Shown here: piece by piece, positions 35,141-43,797 of the stretch
Layout of the letters: each line of letters starts with the position of its first letter
How positions within the stretch are numbered: the stretch's first letter is position 1
Assembly: GCF_003290185.1 (NCBI RefSeq)
Contig: NZ_QNFY01000006.1
Span: 268,325 to 332,324, forward strand
Length of the DNA stretch: 64,000 nucleotides
Origin: Chryseobacterium lathyri
Lineage (GTDB): Bacteria; Bacteroidota; Bacteroidia; Flavobacteriales; Weeksellaceae
Reading direction: 5' to 3'
Notes under the pieces: generated by a model
Told to the model about the DNA's origin: nothing
The model's input: the letters and a program-made list of their open reading frames with translations, nothing else
Databases searched by the model: none
Position numbers and translations under genes: made by a program

Positions 35141-37741
35141 TTAAAAGGTATAACCTACGGTCAAATTAAAAGTTACACCGTTGAAATAATTATTTAAGGA
35201 ATAAATACTGTTTGTGTTTACAGTATAATAACTGTCATCTCCTAATTCAACGCGGTATTTACTGTTTAGAATGTTTTGTACTCCTGCTTTTATGTTCCAA
35301 TTCTTATCAATTTGATTTTGATAAACAAAGTCTAATTGATGGAACGGTTTTTCATAATAGTTATCTGCACCTGAACCGCCTACTGCATAAATTTTAGAAC
35401 CAGATACATTATATACCAAAGAGAAAGTTTTGCTGAAATTTTTTGAATTTTTGTATTCATATTTCAGATCAGCATTGATCGTATAAGGAGACGCCCCTTG
35501 CAAGCCTCTTTTATGAAGCTGATCATTGGTAAAGCCTTGTGGTCTTTCAGTTTTTAATTGATCTTCACTTCTTGTTACATCAGAATACATAAAGGTAGCA
35601 TTAGCTCCTAAGGTAAATTTATCTAAAGATTCAGAAAATCTGCCTAAGTTAAGAATACCTTCCAGCTCAACTCCTGCAAGAGTAGCTTTTTCAGCATTAT
35701 AAAATGTAATAACGGCACCACTTGCATTGGCTGAAGGAGCCATAGAACGCTCTATAGCCTTGTCTATTCTCTTGGCAAATAAGTTAACAGCAAACATTTC
35801 TTTGTTAGTTGGGAAATATTCCCATTTTAGATCTACATTATAGTTTTCACTGTTTTGAATATTTGCATTACCAAGGATAGAGGAGTTATCGGGATTGATA
35901 TATTCAATAGGCATTGTTTCAATAAGAACAGGACGGGTAATGGTCTTGCTTAAAGATAATCTTAAGTTATTTTTATTATTTAGGGCTTTTTTTATAGAGA
36001 GCGAAGGCAAAAAGTAGTTTTTATTTGGTGTTAGGTTTTCTCTATTTGAATTACCAGGTCTGTTAAACCTAATAATTCTCATGTCATTTTCAAATCTGCC
36101 ACCTAATAATATATCCCAAGTATCAGTAGGCTTGTAATTAATATTAGCATATCCAGCATTTACAAACTGATATATGTTAGATAAATAAGCATAAGAATCA
36201 CTACCTTCATTATAATAAAGTTGATTATTTTTAATGGAAGTATTTAAAGCATCTTGAGGACGGTCGACATTGATATAAACAGAAGAGCTTCCGGTTCCTG
36301 GGTTACCGAAAATAAAGCGATATGAATTCTTTCTTATATCTGTAAAGCCATTATAACCGATAGATACTTGTAATGGATAATCCTTTCGATCGCCTTTCTC
36401 TCCTAATAAAACAGAATATTCTCCAAATGCTGAACCATAAAATCGGCCATTGACATCCAAATATTGTCTGATAAAGCTATTACCTCCATATGAAATTAAA
36501 GCATGGGTAAAATCCTCAGGCTGGCTAAGTTCAAAGATCTTTCTGTCCGGTTGGCTGTAACTATTGATTACATAGCTAGCCCCCGCCTTAAACTGATGGC
36601 GTTCTCCGATTTTTTGTGCCGCAGTTAACTGTAGATCCAAAAATCTTGAGATATCCTGCTGATTCGTTCTAAAGAAACGTTGATCCAGAACCTGGCCATT
36701 TTTAAATCCGGTAAAATCCTCAATAATATTGGATGAGTTCTGTAGGTAAATTGCATTCAGGTTAACATTTGTACCTTTATTTTTATAGCCCAATCCTAAT
36801 AAAACTGAAGATTCTGTTTCATATTCGTAATCTTTTTTAGTTAATAAGTTGCTGAGCTCTATTGTAGAGCCATTATTTCTAAATTGGTTATTATCTCCTT
36901 CTCTGTATGAATATTTTGCTGACTGGTTTAAAGAGAATAAAATTCCTAAATTCCCTGTTTCACCCATTTTTGTTTTCTGTACAGTCGTAAATCCAATACT
37001 TGTATTAGGCATTGTTTTTACATTGTCTACATTCCACGAATCTTTAAAAGAATTTAGTGATTCATTTGCTGTAAATCTATAGTTACTTGGTCTTGAGTCT
37101 CTAACCTCGTTTGGTAGTTTTCTGTCCCTGGAATTTAAACCTAAATATCCATTAATACCCTGCGAGCCCTCAGCTACTTTAAAGTTATTTCTGAATGTAC
37201 TTAAAGTATTTACCCCTACACTGAATTCTACCTTCGTAAAAGGCTTGTCGATCGTTAGTGTTTCAATATCAAAAGTTGCTCCTGCAAAATCTCCGTAAAG
37301 GTTGGAGTTGAAAGTTTTATAAATATTTAATTTTCCTACCACATCTGTTGGGAACTGCTTCAGGGCAATAATCTTTTGGAATGGGTTGTTGGAAGGTGAT
37401 CCAAGACCGTTGATCAATAAATAATTGTATCGTTCCTCAAGACCCCTAACGAAAAGACCTCTTCCTTCTACTGTAGTGATTCCTGTTACTTTCGTAAGTC
37501 CCTGTTCCACGTTGGAGATCCCTTTTCTGGAAATCTCTTCAGCACTTACAGCCTGCTTTTGAATAACCGCTTTTTTTTGTTCTCCTAATACAGCAGTTTC
37601 AGTTTTCTTGTTGCTGCTTCCCTGGATTACTACGCCATCAATTTTTTTCTCCTTAATGATCGTGTCCTGCTTCGTTTCCTGAGCGTAAAACATGGATCCG
37701 GATAAAAATATGACTGCAATGCTAAGTTTATTAATTTTCAT
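35141..37741 (-). CDS. TonB-dependent outer-membrane receptor
   Basis: An 866-aa receptor. The signal peptide (IAVIFLSGSMFYA) is followed by a short spacer with a TonB-box-like KKIDGVVIQGS, then the plug: SAEEISRKGISNVEQGLTKV, ITTVEGRGLFVRGLEERYN, and GDFAGATFDIET. The barrel ends in YFNGVTFNLTVGYTF with terminal Phe. There is no CarboxypepD_reg extension. It is divergent from a PhoB/PhoR-like pair. This receptor and its lipoprotein might be under that system, as phosphate-starvation receptors in flavobacteria are, but no PHO box is visible. Confidence 0.9.
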   Translation of the reverse strand: MKINKLSIAVIFLSGSMFYAQETKQDTIIKEKKIDGVVIQGSSNKKTETAVLGEQKKAVIQKQAVSAEEISRKGISNVEQGLTKVTGITTVEGRGLFVRGLEERYNYLLINGLGSPSNNPFQKIIALKQFPTDVVGKLNIYKTFNSNLYGDFAGATFDIETLTIDKPFTKVEFSVGVNTLSTFRNNFKVAEGSQGINGYLGLNSRDRKLPNEVRDSRPSNYRFTANESLNSFKDSWNVDNVKTMPNTSIGFTTVQKTKMGETGNLGILFSLNQSAKYSYREGDNNQFRNNGSTIELSNLLTKKDYEYETESSVLLGLGYKNKGTNVNLNAIYLQNSSNIIEDFTGFKNGQVLDQRFFRTNQQDISRFLDLQLTAAQKIGERHQFKAGASYVINSYSQPDRKIFELSQPEDFTHALISYGGNSFIRQYLDVNGRFYGSAFGEYSVLLGEKGDRKDYPLQVSIGYNGFTDIRKNSYRFIFGNPGTGSSSVYINVDRPQDALNTSIKNNQLYYNEGSDSYAYLSNIYQFVNAGYANINYKPTDTWDILLGGRFENDMRIIRFNRPGNSNRENLTPNKNYFLPSLSIKKALNNKNNLRLSLSKTITRPVLIETMPIEYINPDNSSILGNANIQNSENYNVDLKWEYFPTNKEMFAVNLFAKRIDKAIERSMAPSANASGAVITFYNAEKATLAGVELEGILNLGRFSESLDKFTLGANATFMYSDVTRSEDQLKTERPQGFTNDQLHKRGLQGASPYTINADLKYEYKNSKNFSKTFSLVYNVSGSKIYAVGGSGADNYYEKPFHQLDFVYQNQIDKNWNIKAGVQNILNSKYRVELGDDSYYTVNTNSIYSLNNYFNGVTFNLTVGYTF

Positions 37742-37885
37742 TATTTTACCTACTTTATTACTAGATTCTTTCGGTGCAAAGGAATAAAAGATTAGTGGGG
37801 TAAATGGTTTAGGTTGTTTTAATTTTTTTTTAACTAAACATTAATAAAAGCAGGTTATTGTTAACTTTATATGAACGATAATAGA

Positions 37886-37920
37886 TTTGTTCATCTGTGC
37901 TTTAAAATTTATTAACTTTG
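37886..37920 (+). promoter_or_regulatory. Promoter of the two-component system
   Basis: TTTG (37886-37889) is followed after 23 bases by TAACTTTG (37913-37920), 18 bases before the response-regulator ATG. Confidence 0.5.
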
Positions 37921-37938
37921 ACTCTGTAAAAATTGAAA

Positions 37939-38616
37939 ATGAACCAAAAGAAAATACTCTTAATAGACGACGAACTGGATATTTTAGAGATTCTGTCTTA
38001 CAACCTGGAAAAAGAAGGCTATGATATCTATACAGCCACAAACGGTAACGAAGGAATAGATAAAGCCAAAGAGATTATTCCCGATCTTATTCTGTTGGAT
38101 GTTATGATGCCCGAAAAAGATGGTATCGAAACCTGCCAGGAACTCCGTAAAGTAAAAGAGCTGCAGAAAACACTTATTGTCTTTCTTTCTGCAAGAAGCG
38201 AAGAATTCTCTCAGTTGGCAGGATTTCAGGCCGGCGCCAATGACTACATCGTAAAGCTGATCAAGCCGAAAATTCTAATTTCTAAAGTGAATGCTTTATT
38301 GAAGCTGACTTCTCAGGTTTCTGATAATGCTAAACTGATTGAAATTGGTGATTTAGTGATCGACAAAGACAATTTCAGAGTTTCCAAAAGCGGACAGCAG
38401 TTCCTTCTTCCTAAAAAAGAGTTTGATTTGCTTTATCTTCTTGCTTCAAATACTGAAAAAGTATTCAAGAGAGAAGAAATTCTGGAAAAAGTATGGGGCA
38501 ATGATGTGATCGTAGGAGAAAGAACAATTGACGTCCACATCAGAAGACTGAGAGAAAAACTGGGAATTAATACCATCCAGACATTAAAAGGAATCGGGTA
38601 TAAGCTTATCGTTTAA
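37939..38616 (+). CDS. OmpR/PhoB-type response regulator
   Basis: A 225-aa response regulator from the ATG 37939 (a TTG at 37933 is in frame but less likely). The receiver has Asp10/Asp11, phospho-acceptor Asp54 (LLDVMMP), Ser84 and Lys106. After Lys106, where nearly all receivers have Pro, this protein has Leu (VKLIKPK). The DNA-binding winged helix follows (LLPKKEFDLLYLLASN, GERTIDVHIRRLREKLG). It precedes a membrane histidine kinase by 46 bases. PhoB-like by overall sequence, target genes unknown. Confidence 0.92.
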   Translation: MNQKKILLIDDELDILEILSYNLEKEGYDIYTATNGNEGIDKAKEIIPDLILLDVMMPEKDGIETCQELRKVKELQKTLIVFLSARSEEFSQLAGFQAGANDYIVKLIKPKILISKVNALLKLTSQVSDNAKLIEIGDLVIDKDNFRVSKSGQQFLLPKKEFDLLYLLASNTEKVFKREEILEKVWGNDVIVGERTIDVHIRRLREKLGINTIQTLKGIGYKLIV

Positions 38617-38662
38617 TACTTTAAATTCCTACCTTTACATAAACCTATAAAAACTTGTAAAA

Positions 38663-39694
38663 TTGAAATTTTACAGACTTACACTCGTCGCCTCGTGTCT
38701 TCTGACACTGGTGATGTTTCTTTTAGTGATCATCTTTGATTCACTGAAGGATATCTATTACCAGACACCTTTTTTTAAGATTGGCCTTTTTACCTGCCTC
38801 ATCCTCATTTTTATGATCAATTATGTGGTCCTCGAGCTTCTTTTCAACTATTACGGGAAAAAGCAGGTTCGCGGTCTTTCACAAATGCTTCCGCAGGAAA
38901 TTGTTCATGACAATAACGAGAATATTACCATTAAAGAACTGGGTGAGAGGTTTTCCGATCTTAACCAGCAGCAGATAACGGAAATCGATATGATGAAGGA
39001 AATGGAAAGCTACCGTAAAGAATATATCGGAAATGTTTCCCATGAGCTTAAAACACCGCTGTTTTCCATTCAGGGATATGTAGAGACCCTCAGAGACGGA
39101 GGTGTTGACAATCTTACCATCCGAGATAAATATCTGGAAAGGATAGATAAATCCGTAGAAAGGCTGATCGCAATCGTTACAGACCTGGATATGATCAACC
39201 GCCTTGAGGCAGGAGAGATCAGTATTACGGTATCAAGATTTGATGTTAACCTTCTGATCAAAGAAATTTTTGAGCTTCTTGAATTTGAAGCAGAAAAACA
39301 TAATGCCACCCTGCAGATCCAGACCCTTCATCCACAGATTTTTGTAGATGCCGATAAGCAGAAAATTTCACAGGTTTTCATTAACCTGATTTCCAATGCC
39401 ATTCATTATGCCAACAGGCAGGAAGCAAAAGTAGCTGTAAAAACCAGTGTTCTTAAAAATAAGGTACTGATTGAGGTGATCGACAACGGAATGGGAATTA
39501 AAGCTGAAGCTCTTCCGAGAATCTTTGAAAGATTTTACCGTGTCGAAACCAGCAGAAGTAGGAGAGAAGGTGGTTCCGGCCTTGGGCTGGCTATTGTAAA
39601 GCATATTCTGGAAGCCCATAACGAAAATATTACCGTAGAAAGTGTCTATCTTGAAGGCACTAAATTCAGTTTCATGCTTGAAAAAAGCAAATAA
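38663..39694 (+). CDS. Sensor histidine kinase, PhoR-like
   Basis: A 343-aa kinase read from a TTG start. No ATG occurs before the first membrane helix (LVASCLLTLVMFLLVIIF), so TTG is preferred. Two N-terminal membrane segments (about 7-25 and 37-57) enclose a very short periplasmic loop. The dimerisation helix has phospho-acceptor His127 (NVSHELKTPLFSIQGYVE), and the ATPase has NLISNAIHYA, DNGMGIKAE and GSGLGLAIVKHI. It phosphorylates the upstream regulator. The short loop argues against direct periplasmic ligand sensing. Confidence 0.92.
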   Translation: MKFYRLTLVASCLLTLVMFLLVIIFDSLKDIYYQTPFFKIGLFTCLILIFMINYVVLELLFNYYGKKQVRGLSQMLPQEIVHDNNENITIKELGERFSDLNQQQITEIDMMKEMESYRKEYIGNVSHELKTPLFSIQGYVETLRDGGVDNLTIRDKYLERIDKSVERLIAIVTDLDMINRLEAGEISITVSRFDVNLLIKEIFELLEFEAEKHNATLQIQTLHPQIFVDADKQKISQVFINLISNAIHYANRQEAKVAVKTSVLKNKVLIEVIDNGMGIKAEALPRIFERFYRVETSRSRREGGSGLGLAIVKHILEAHNENITVESVYLEGTKFSFMLEKSK

Positions 39695-39746
39695 TTCTGG
39701 TAAAATGTAAGAAAAAAAAATATTTTAAAAAATCCTGAAATATTTT

Positions 39747-39775
39747 TTTGTCACATGTCATTTATTATATATTTG
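39747..39775 (+). promoter_or_regulatory. Promoter of the pRiA4b ORF-3-like gene
   Basis: TTTG (39747-39750) is followed after 17 bases by TATATTTG (39768-39775), a full Bacteroidota consensus with a leader of about 45 bases before the ATG. Confidence 0.75.
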
Positions 39776-39828
39776 CAACAGAGATTTATCATAATAATTA
39801 AGGCAAAAAAGTAATTTAAGAAACTGAT

Positions 39829-40419
39829 ATGGTTTACAAGATCCGCGTAATATTAGATGCGAAAGAGGATATTTTCCGTGATATTGAAGTAAAGGGAAAA
39901 CAATCACTATGGAACTTACATTTGGGAATTAAAAGTGCGTTCAGTCTGCAAGGAGACGAACTTTCCACTTTTAATATGTTGGAAGACGACGGAACAATAA
40001 TTAAAAGTGTTCCCCTGGAAGATATGAGTGACGATGGTGATGGCGAAATTATGTCGGACGTGTACATTGATGAAGCTTTTGGAAATGTAGGCGACAAAGC
40101 TCAGTTCCAGTATGGGCTTCTTGATCTTTGGGAACTGTATTGTGAGCTTGTAGAAATCATCGAAGAAACAAAAGGAGTTAATTATCCTATTACGGTATAC
40201 AGATTTGGAAACGTTCCGTTAAAGGCACCAAGCAAAGGCGGAGGATCCAAGAAAAGATCAGCAATGCCATTGATGGATGATGATTTCAGTTTCGAGGATG
40301 ACTTTGGAGGAAGTACAAATTTTGAAGATGAGGATGACGACAGTTTCGATGATGAAGAAGAAGAAAACTACGATGACGATGTTTTCGAAGAGGATGATGA
40401 TAACGATGATGAAAGATAA
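39829..40419 (+). CDS. pRiA4b ORF-3-like (IS1096 passenger TnpR family) protein
   Basis: A 196-aa protein. Residues 1-125 look like the plasmid pRiA4b ORF-3/IS1096 TnpR-passenger domain: YKIRVILDAKEDIFRDIEVKG, LWNLHLGIKSAFSLQGDELS, FQYGLLDLWELYCELV. The name derives from a mobile-element passenger, but chromosomal copies are common in Bacteroidota and no IS ends are seen here. Residues about 150-196 are an extreme acidic tail (long Asp/Glu runs), which could bind basic proteins or mimic DNA. It has its own promoter and terminator, so it is monocistronic. Confidence 0.85.
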   Translation: MVYKIRVILDAKEDIFRDIEVKGKQSLWNLHLGIKSAFSLQGDELSTFNMLEDDGTIIKSVPLEDMSDDGDGEIMSDVYIDEAFGNVGDKAQFQYGLLDLWELYCELVEIIEETKGVNYPITVYRFGNVPLKAPSKGGGSKKRSAMPLMDDDFSFEDDFGGSTNFEDEDDDSFDDEEEENYDDDVFEEDDDNDDER

Positions 40420-40436
40420 CATCTGAACAATATAAG

Positions 40437-40464
40437 GCCCCGGATTCTGTCCGGGGCTTTTTTA
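40437..40464 (+). terminator. Terminator of the pRiA4b ORF-3-like gene
   Basis: GCCCCGGA (40437-40444) pairs with TCCGGGGC (40450-40457), followed by seven T. Confidence 0.92.
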
Positions 40465-40483
40465 TGTCAGCTGTTGCAGGTAA

Positions 40484-40625
40484 ATTGTGAATTTTACTTC
40501 GCAAGTGAATCATGAATTTTAAGCGAGATTTTAAAAATATAAACAGCCTCTTATTCATCGTTCACTTTTTCAAACTTAAATTACTTTGCGAAGCAAAATT
40601 CACCATTGACTATTCACATTTTACC
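40484..40625. repeat. GTGAAT inverted-repeat element
   Basis: TGAATTTTACTTCGCA (40488-40503) is inverted, with one mismatch, at 40587-40602 (TGCGAAGCAAAATTCA). Additional half-units AAGTGAATCATGAATTTT and CATTGACTATTCACATTTTA flank it. Same family as 7829-8105. Confidence 0.75.
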
Positions 40626-40671
40626 TTTCTCACTTCTTCACGTTCTCTGCTTCTAACAAAAAAACATTCCT

Positions 40672-40679
40672 TACTTTTG
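40672..40679 (+). promoter_or_regulatory. -7 box (TACTTTTG) of the GH13 gene
   Basis: TACTTTTG lies 14 bases before the ATG at 40694, giving a short leader. No -33 is evident. Confidence 0.45.
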
Positions 40680-40693
40680 CTAAAAATAGATGA

Positions 40694-42040
40694 ATGAAGA
40701 AATTAATTCTATTAGCAATAATTGGCCTGGGAATTATTTCCTGTGCCACTCAAAACACTCAAAACACTATGGATCTGCCGAAGGAATGGAAGCACACGAC
40801 CAATATTTACGAAGTAAACCTAAGACAATATACACAGGAAGGCACATTTAAAGCATTTGAAAAAGAAATGCCACGTCTGAAAAAAATGGGAATCAAAATC
40901 CTGTGGTTCATGCCCATAACCCCCATTGCCCAGCAAAACAAAAAGGGAAGCCTTGGAAGTCAGTATGCAGCTTCAGATTACACGTCCATTAATCCCGAAT
41001 TTGGAACCATGAATGATTTCAAACATATGGTGAACGAGGCCCATCGGTTGGGCTTTAAAGTTATCATAGATTGGGTGGCCAACCATACCGGCTGGGATCA
41101 TGTCTGGACAAAAACACACCCGGAATTCTATCTGAAAGATCCTGATGGAAAATTTCATATTGCTTCAGGAATGGATGATATTATTGAGCTGGATTACAAA
41201 AACCAGGAAATGAGATTGGCGATGATAGATGCCATGAAATTCTGGGTAAAGGAAACGGGAATTGACGGTTTCAGATGCGATCTTGCCTCTTGGGTAGAAG
41301 TGGATTTTTGGCAGCAGGCACGCCCGGAAGTCGAAAAAATAAAGCCTCTTTTCTGGCTGGGAGAATTTGATGAAATCGAGAGCCCCGAATACGGAAAAGT
41401 ATTTGATGCAAGCTATTCATGGAAATGGATGCATAAATCTGCAGACTATTATAAGAAAAATGAGCCTCTTCAGGAACTTAAAGATTTGTTGCAAAAATAT
41501 TCCAATATCGGAGATGCTTCCATGAGAGCCTGGTTTACAGCCAATCATGATGAAAATTCCTGGAACGGAACAGAATACGAAAAGTATGGAACAATAACCA
41601 AACCTATGGCTGTATTCTCTGCAACATGGAATGGCATTCCCCTGTTATATTCAGGCCAGGAACTTCCCAATATGAAAAGGCTTGAATTTTTTGAAAAAGA
41701 TGTCATCAAATGGACCAATACCTACCAGATGGCAGAATTTTATAAAACTTTGCTGGAACTGAAAGCCTCCAATCCTGCATTAAGAGGCGGAGATAGCAAC
41801 GTATCTACCTATCTTTTAAATACCACAGCCAACGACAAAATTCTGGCTTACGTCAGAAAGAACGGAAAAGATGAAGTGTTGGTAGTCCTGAACATGTCAA
41901 AAGAACCTGTAAACTTTACCATTGAGGACCAGAATCTTTCAGGAGTTTTCCGTAATGTTTTTGACAAGACCAAAAGAGATTTTGACAGCGGGAAAGATTT
42001 CACATTCAAAGTTTCAGACTATGCAGTTTTTGAAAAATAA
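40694..42040 (+). CDS. Alpha-amylase family (GH13) lipoprotein
   Basis: A 448-aa lipoprotein (signal KKLILLAIIGLGIISC, Cys17). The (beta/alpha)8 barrel shows the four GH13 regions: FKVIIDWVANHTGWDH (I), IDGFRCDLASWVE with nucleophile Asp near 196 (II), FWLGEFDEIESPEYG with acid Glu near 224 (III), and TANHDENSW with Asp near 287 (IV). The C-terminal beta domain is short. It should act on alpha-glucans in the periplasm or at the surface. There is no SusCD pair nearby, so this is a single-gene unit. Confidence 0.92.
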   Translation: MKKLILLAIIGLGIISCATQNTQNTMDLPKEWKHTTNIYEVNLRQYTQEGTFKAFEKEMPRLKKMGIKILWFMPITPIAQQNKKGSLGSQYAASDYTSINPEFGTMNDFKHMVNEAHRLGFKVIIDWVANHTGWDHVWTKTHPEFYLKDPDGKFHIASGMDDIIELDYKNQEMRLAMIDAMKFWVKETGIDGFRCDLASWVEVDFWQQARPEVEKIKPLFWLGEFDEIESPEYGKVFDASYSWKWMHKSADYYKKNEPLQELKDLLQKYSNIGDASMRAWFTANHDENSWNGTEYEKYGTITKPMAVFSATWNGIPLLYSGQELPNMKRLEFFEKDVIKWTNTYQMAEFYKTLLELKASNPALRGGDSNVSTYLLNTTANDKILAYVRKNGKDEVLVVLNMSKEPVNFTIEDQNLSGVFRNVFDKTKRDFDSGKDFTFKVSDYAVFEK

Positions 42041-42116
42041 ATCAGAAATTAAACATTAAAAATCAGAAATATTTATATTCCTTTTATTTTTAAAAGAATA
42101 TTAATCTTCTAAAATA

Positions 42117-42180
42117 TTCAATAGGGGCGGGCTTTAGCCCGCTTATTTTATGCATATTTGCAACCGGTTTTAGCCAAAAT
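42117..42180. repeat. REP-like palindrome with a half-unit
   Basis: CAATAGGGGCGGGCTTTAGC (42119-42138) continues CCGC to complete a palindrome. A half-unit CCGGTTTTAGCCAAAAT lies at 42164-42180. Same family as the palindromes around the RAYT gene at 1344. It sits directly in front of the GreA-like gene. Confidence 0.75.
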
Positions 42181-42199
42181 TTACACGAAACTTCATGAT

Positions 42200-42640
42200 A
42201 TGAACAAACAGGAATTATTAAACATCATAAAAGCAAAGCTTACAGAAAAAATACAATCTTTTGAAAACCTGATTGCAGAAACCCGCGCTTCTAATAATGA
42301 TACCAAAAGTTCCATGGGCGACAAATATGAAACAGGCCGCGAAATGCTTCAGCAGGAAATCAATAACCTTCAGCGGCAGCTTAATGAATCTTTAAATCAG
42401 CAATCTGTGATTCAAAAAATATCAGTTGAACCTTCAGATAAAGCTCAGATCGGAGCTTTGGTCAAAACAGATAAAGGTTTGTTTTATGTTGCCGTATCTG
42501 TGGGCGAAATTACTTCTGAAAAACAAAAAGTGATGACAGTTTCTGTAGAATCACCCCTTGTGAAAGCCATGTCAGGGAAAAAAGAGGGGGAGACTTTTGC
42601 CATTAATAGCATGGTCCAGACTATTCAGCATATCTGGTAG
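42200..42640 (+). CDS. GreA/GreB-like C-terminal domain protein
   Basis: A 146-aa protein. The first 70 residues are a predicted coiled coil (LLNIIKAKLTEKIQSFENLI, EMLQQEINNLQRQLNES). A small domain resembling the GreA C-terminal domain follows: AQIGALVKTDKGLFYVAVSV and SPLVKAMSGKKEGETFAIN, which matches the GreA SPL-GKALLGK pattern. It may bind RNA polymerase near its secondary channel. The ATG at 42200 was chosen; longer frames run into the REP half-unit. Confidence 0.75.
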   Translation: MNKQELLNIIKAKLTEKIQSFENLIAETRASNNDTKSSMGDKYETGREMLQQEINNLQRQLNESLNQQSVIQKISVEPSDKAQIGALVKTDKGLFYVAVSVGEITSEKQKVMTVSVESPLVKAMSGKKEGETFAINSMVQTIQHIW

Positions 42641-42709
42641 AATTATTCTGTTTGAATTTTGAAGGTAAAATTTACTTCTTTTGATTGAAGATCAAAGACT
42701 CTAATAAAC

Positions 42710-42738
42710 AAAGCATTCATGGAAATGGATGCTTTTTT
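42710..42738 (+). terminator. Terminator of the GreA-like gene
   Basis: AAAGCATTC (42710-42718) pairs with GGATGCTTT (42727-42735), with one G-U, followed by T. Confidence 0.75.
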
Positions 42739-42774
42739 ATGATCCATGATACCCGTAAATCGTTTAAATTTTTC

Positions 42775-42782
42775 TAAATTTG
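42775..42782 (+). promoter_or_regulatory. -7 box (TAAATTTG) of thyA
   Basis: TAAATTTG matches the consensus, 22 bases before the thyA ATG. Confidence 0.45.
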
Positions 42783-42804
42783 AACCATAAAAAGCACTCT
42801 CAAA

Positions 42805-43599
42805 ATGCAGAACTACCTGGAACTTTTACAGCATATTTTAGACAATGGAACAGACAAGACGGACAGAACGGGAACCGGAACCAGAAGTGTTTTCGGGTAC
42901 CAGCTGAGATACGATCTGTCAAAAGGCTTTCCGATGGTGACTACAAAAAAAGTACACCTGAAATCTATTATTTATGAATTGCTTTGGTTTTTGAATGGCG
43001 ATACTAATGTCAAATATCTCAACGACAATGGAGTGAGCATCTGGGACGAATGGGCTGATGAAAACGGTGACCTGGGACCTGTTTACGGCGCACAGTGGAG
43101 AAGCTGGCAGGGAGCCGATGGAAAAATAGTAGATCAGATCACTGAAGTAATAGACCAGATCAAAAAGAATCCCGATTCAAGAAGACTGATCGTTTCCGCT
43201 TGGAATGCCGCTGAAATACCCAATATGGCCCTGGCGCCATGTCACGCTTTGTTCCAGTTTTATGTAGCAGATGGAAGACTGTCACTGCAGTTATATCAGA
43301 GAAGCGCTGATGTATTTCTTGGAGTACCGTTTAATATTGCAAGCTATGCCTTGTTGCTGATGATGGTGGCTCAGGTTTGCGATCTGGAAGTAGGAGATTA
43401 TATTCATAGTTTCGGAGATGTTCATATTTATAACAATCATTTTGAACAGGTCAATAAGCAGCTTTCCAGAGAACCTAGACCACTTCCGGTTATGAAGCTG
43501 AATCCTGAGATAAAAGATATTTTCAGTTTTAATTTTGAAGATTTTACCCTGGAAAATTATGATCCGCATCCGGGAATCAAAGCTCCTGTGGCAATTTAA
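42805..43599 (+). CDS. thyA: Thymidylate synthase
   Basis: A 264-aa thymidylate synthase, the same length as E. coli ThyA. It methylates dUMP using methylene-tetrahydrofolate. Seen are [19 protein letters not shown] near 19, [11 protein letters not shown] near 93, the catalytic cysteine in [14 protein letters not shown] (near 146), [20 protein letters not shown], and the C-terminal [15 protein letters not shown]. All key blocks are present. A terminator follows at 43617. Confidence 0.97.
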   Translation: MQNYLELLQHILDNGTDKTDRTGTGTRSVFGYQLRYDLSKGFPMVTTKKVHLKSIIYELLWFLNGDTNVKYLNDNGVSIWDEWADENGDLGPVYGAQWRSWQGADGKIVDQITEVIDQIKKNPDSRRLIVSAWNAAEIPNMALAPCHALFQFYVADGRLSLQLYQRSADVFLGVPFNIASYALLLMMVAQVCDLEVGDYIHSFGDVHIYNNHFEQVNKQLSREPRPLPVMKLNPEIKDIFSFNFEDFTLENYDPHPGIKAPVAI

Positions 43600-43616
43600 T
43601 TAATCGTATGAAATAT

Positions 43617-43646
43617 AAAAGTGAAGCAAGGTCTTCACTTTTTTTA
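43617..43646 (+). terminator. Terminator of thyA
   Basis: AAAAGTGAAG (43617-43626) pairs perfectly with CTTCACTTTT (43633-43642), loop CAAGGT, then three more T. Confidence 0.88.
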
Positions 43647-43797
43647 TCTCAAAAAAAAGACAGTTTGTGCAAAGATGAACATAAGATGATGTCACAACTG
43701 AGAAATCTTGATTTCTTCTGAAGACTATAGATAACTTTCCGGTACGTACTGTTGTAACAGAATCCTTAATTTTACTACTGATTGGAAAATTAATAAT

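Noticed and set aside
39829..40419. IS1096 passenger name taken as evidence for an insertion sequence
   Set aside because: No transposase, terminal inverted repeats or target duplication are present nearby; this family is commonly chromosomal.
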